A program made the position numbers and the translations under genes. The notes below the pieces were generated by a model. The model was not told the origin of the DNA and searched no databases. It worked only from the letters and a program-made list of their open reading frames with translations. From Mortierella sp. BCC40632 (lineage: Eukaryota; Mortierellomycota; Mortierellomycetes; Mortierellales; Mortierellaceae): 64,000 bases of DNA. Location of the stretch: the NCBI GenBank assembly GCA_011634665.1, contig WAEK01000006.1, forward strand, positions 1,135,001 through 1,199,000. Reading direction: 5' to 3'. Positions 61,841-64,000 of this stretch are shown here, in pieces. Each line of letters opens with the position of its first letter. Position 1 is the first letter of the stretch.

Positions 61841-62290
61841 GAGAGGCGGACTGCAGGCGCTAGAACTCGAACGCGCCAACAGGAAACGAGAACGACAAAG
61901 ACGGGTATCCGACAATCCATACCCACGCACATGGCACATGGCCCCCTCCCCTCTCTTTCATTTCTTTCGCACACTCTTCTCGCTTTCTCCCACACACATG
62001 CTCGCTCCCTTTTCTTGCCTTGCCTTGATCTAACGGGCGACAAGCGGGGAGGGTACCCTGTCCGTTGAGGGAGTTCCGTCCGCTTGGCTCAGGCATGTCT
62101 ATGTGGGGTGAAAGAGATTATAATTGAGATTTGCTAGCCTTGGCTGGCAGTTTTGGGTCGCCTTTTCGTGCAGGGGCTGTCTAAATGCATGCAGGCTTGA
62201 GCATTTTCCTGTTCGTTCGTGGGATTTGAGAGAATGTGAGAGAAGGGAGAGGAGTTCTACGGTTACTGGCTTTAAGCTCTTGTCTGTTCG

Positions 62291-62324
<34 letters not shown>

Positions 62325-62527
62325 TTTGCGGTTTCCTTTCGTACATCCCTTGGTATCTCCTCAACAAGAGCGAAAAAAAAAAAAAAAAAAAAAAGAATGA
62401 GTGCGAGGATGAGAGTGAAAAAGAGAGAGAAAGACTGGCCTATCAGAATTGGGACAAGCATAACTCTATTGCTAGGCTAGTCTGTATTTGTTGCCGCCAG
62501 ACCGGCAGTTGTTGCCAAACTAAGATA

Positions 62528-62577
<50 letters not shown>

Positions 62578-62918
62578 GAAAGCCAATTGAGTGCAGATAT
62601 TCAGACAGAGAGAGAAAGAGCAGCCGCCAGCAAGCACTATCCTGCCTTTGAGCTGCTGCTAGAGTATTGGGCGGCCGGCGTGGAGCTCCGTCACCGCCGC
62701 CCTCGGCCATTGCCCTGGTCTCTCTCTGTGTGTATGTGTGTGTGTGCCCGCACCTGTTCTGGCGGTGCCCGCTTGGTGGGCGGTCATTGGCATGCTCCTT
62801 ATTATATTCCCAGTCAGCAAGAGAAGGCCGAGAAAGAATACCCACAGAGCAGGGCAGAGCAGTGACATCAAGTTCACCCTCCCGCCTGCTGTTGGTCTTT
62901 TAAACCTCACTGGGGCAC

Positions 62919-62949
<31 letters not shown>

Positions 62950-63195
62950 CTCTCTTTCTCTTTCTCTTTCTCGACTCCTGTTGTCCAGCCCAGCAACTAT
63001 CAACCGACATTCAACTGTCTGCTGCCCCTTGTCCCTCAATTCCAACAATCGAGCGGATCCTCTCTCTCTCTCTCTCTCTTCCTCTTTCTCTCTCTTCTTC
63101 CTCTTTCTCTCTCTCTCTTCTCTTTCTCTCTTCTCTCTCTTCTCTCTCTTCCCCTCTCCTCTTTGTGTGTCCCTGTCGCGCCAATCCTCATTCAT

Positions 63196-63239
<44 letters not shown>

Positions 63240-63551
63240 CCTCATTCTCCATTCCCGCCTCATTCATCCCTGGCGCCTCCCTCCTGACGCACCTGTCCAC
63301 AACTGACCTTTGTGCTTCCTCCCTCTAACTCTCTCTCTCATTGTCCCGCTTGTGCGACCTGTCCCCGTCTGCCAGATCTCCACATTCTCCTTTGCCCTTT
63401 CCGAGCCCCCTCGTCTTTATCTTACCTGTCCAAGCAACTTGCCGAGTCTCTTTCTGCTCGCTCACCTTCATCCTCATCCTTCTCAACCTTCCACTTTGAT
63501 TCCCTTGTGCTCCCCCACTCACATTTCCGCCCTGGCCAAACTTTCCTGACA
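59066..63551 (+). other. pyrimidine-rich leader region upstream of the terminal gene
   Basis: Over 59200-63550 the plus strand is rich in C and T outside the simple repeats, as in fungal 5' untranslated regions and promoters. It includes CT arrays (61280-61345, 63061-63080, 63199-63232), GA arrays (61798-61837, 62533-62573), T32 (62292-62323) and T29 (62921-62949). No coding exon is recognisable. It could be a long 5' UTR with introns, a large regulatory region, or both. Confidence 0.4.
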
Positions 63552-64000
63552 ATGCATTCGAACAACACCCAGGTCCAGGTCCAAATTCCCGCAAGCTATT
63601 ATTCACTCAGCTCAGTCGCCATGGCCTCCAGTCCGATCGGCTTCGGCGCCACCACCGGCGCCACACCTTCCTCCATTGACCACAGCCACTCGGTTGCCGC
63701 CTCGGCTGCCGATCCATATCGTAGCAGCCCTACCCATCACACCCACAGCCACCACCATGACCACCACGACCACGACCACCCGAACAGCCCTCCTCTCCAC
63801 GGCACCTCGCCTTCATCCACTTCCCACGGGTCTTACTCACAGGCGTACGGCTCCCAGTCTGCCTATATGCCGTATGGTAACAGCCCTGTCTCGGCAACCA
63901 CTGCCGCCGTGCCAACCACGACAGCACCCTACCATGGGTACCACAGCTCGAACGACAACAGTGCCAACGACAAGTTTGCAATCCAACACCAGGTCGATAT
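63552..64000 (+). CDS. 5' end of a large gene, Ser/Pro/His-rich N-terminus, likely transcription factor (partial)
   Basis: ATG at 63552 in context GACAATGC opens a frame that runs to the window edge without a stop (149 complete codons), with strong use of C in third positions, unlike the surrounding non-coding DNA. The encoded N-terminus is low complexity: Gln/Val start, Ser/Ala/Thr/Pro stretches, a His/Asp cluster (about residues 74-88), then Ser/Tyr/Gly repeats. Such disordered starts are typical of fungal transcription factors or developmental regulators, but no domain is visible yet and the identity cannot be decided. A stop in frame with an upstream ORF ends two bases before the ATG (63547-63549). 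Confidence 0.75.
   Translation, partial: MHSNNTQVQVQIPASYYSLSSVAMASSPIGFGATTGATPSSIDHSHSVAASAADPYRSSPTHHTHSHHHDHHDHDHPNSPPLHGTSPSSTSHGSYSQAYGSQSAYMPYGNSPVSATTAAVPTTTAPYHGYHSSNDNSANDKFAIQHQVD

Noticed and set aside
63310..63549. 79-codon ORF just before the terminal gene as a real upstream ORF
   Set aside because: It has no ATG start at its beginning and only runs through pyrimidine-rich leader; it ends at the TGA just before the ATG by chance.
37464..63551. tRNA, 5S rRNA or transposon genes in the gene-free interval
   Set aside because: I looked for tRNA B-box words, rRNA-like segments, transposase or reverse-transcriptase motifs and terminal repeats by eye on both strands and found none; a covariance-model scan would be needed to be certain.

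Overview
This is a eukaryotic window, almost certainly from an early-diverging (Mucoromycota/Mortierellomycotina-type) fungus. Genes carry several short GT-AG introns with phases that can be checked codon by codon. Intergenic DNA and introns are full of poly-A/poly-T and CT/GA/GT tracts. The gene set (LARGE-like GT49 glycosyltransferase, GDP-fucose transporter, Integrator subunit 8, remnants of expanded effector-like families) fits Mortierella and relatives better than Dikarya. No search was run, so the lineage is an inference.

Left part (1-33 kb) is gene-dense: a long coiled-coil protein (+, 751-4270); a small three-helix membrane protein of DUF6463 type (+, 4856-5332); tRNA-dihydrouridine synthase DUS1 (-, 7747-5543); a GT49 LARGE/B4GAT1-type glycosyltransferase (+, 9196-10882); a decayed P-loop fragment (-, 11560-10969); the RNA polymerase II import/assembly factor RTP1/TANGO6 (+, 11990-16655); a GDP-fucose transporter (+, 16939-18403); an Integrator INTS8 homologue (-, 24180-18749); a frameshifted pseudogene of a fast-evolving repeat family (+, about 24.7-27.7 kb); and the mismatch-repair ATPase MSH2 (+, 28311-37463). 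For DUS1, GT49, RTP1, the transporter, INTS8 and MSH2 I reconstructed all exons and the reading frames close without internal stops (664, 426, 1336, 332, 1465 and 981 aa).

MSH2 ends oddly: its last coding exon (37254-37463) is separated from the rest by a 3.9-kb intron packed with simple repeats, including a T59 run. Beyond MSH2 lies about 26 kb (37464-63551) with no convincing gene, dominated by microsatellites and homopolymers. It ends in a pyrimidine-rich leader with a good TATA box and the first exon of a large gene (63552 to the window edge) whose start is rich in Ser, Pro and His, as in many transcription factors.

Functionally, the GT49 enzyme and the GDP-fucose transporter would both act in the Golgi on fucose- and glucuronate-containing wall or glycoprotein glycans. 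RTP1, INTS8, DUS1 and MSH2 are nuclear, RNA or genome-maintenance genes. The most notable observations are an Integrator subunit in a fungus, the giant repeat-filled MSH2 intron, and the large non-coding region upstream of the last gene.
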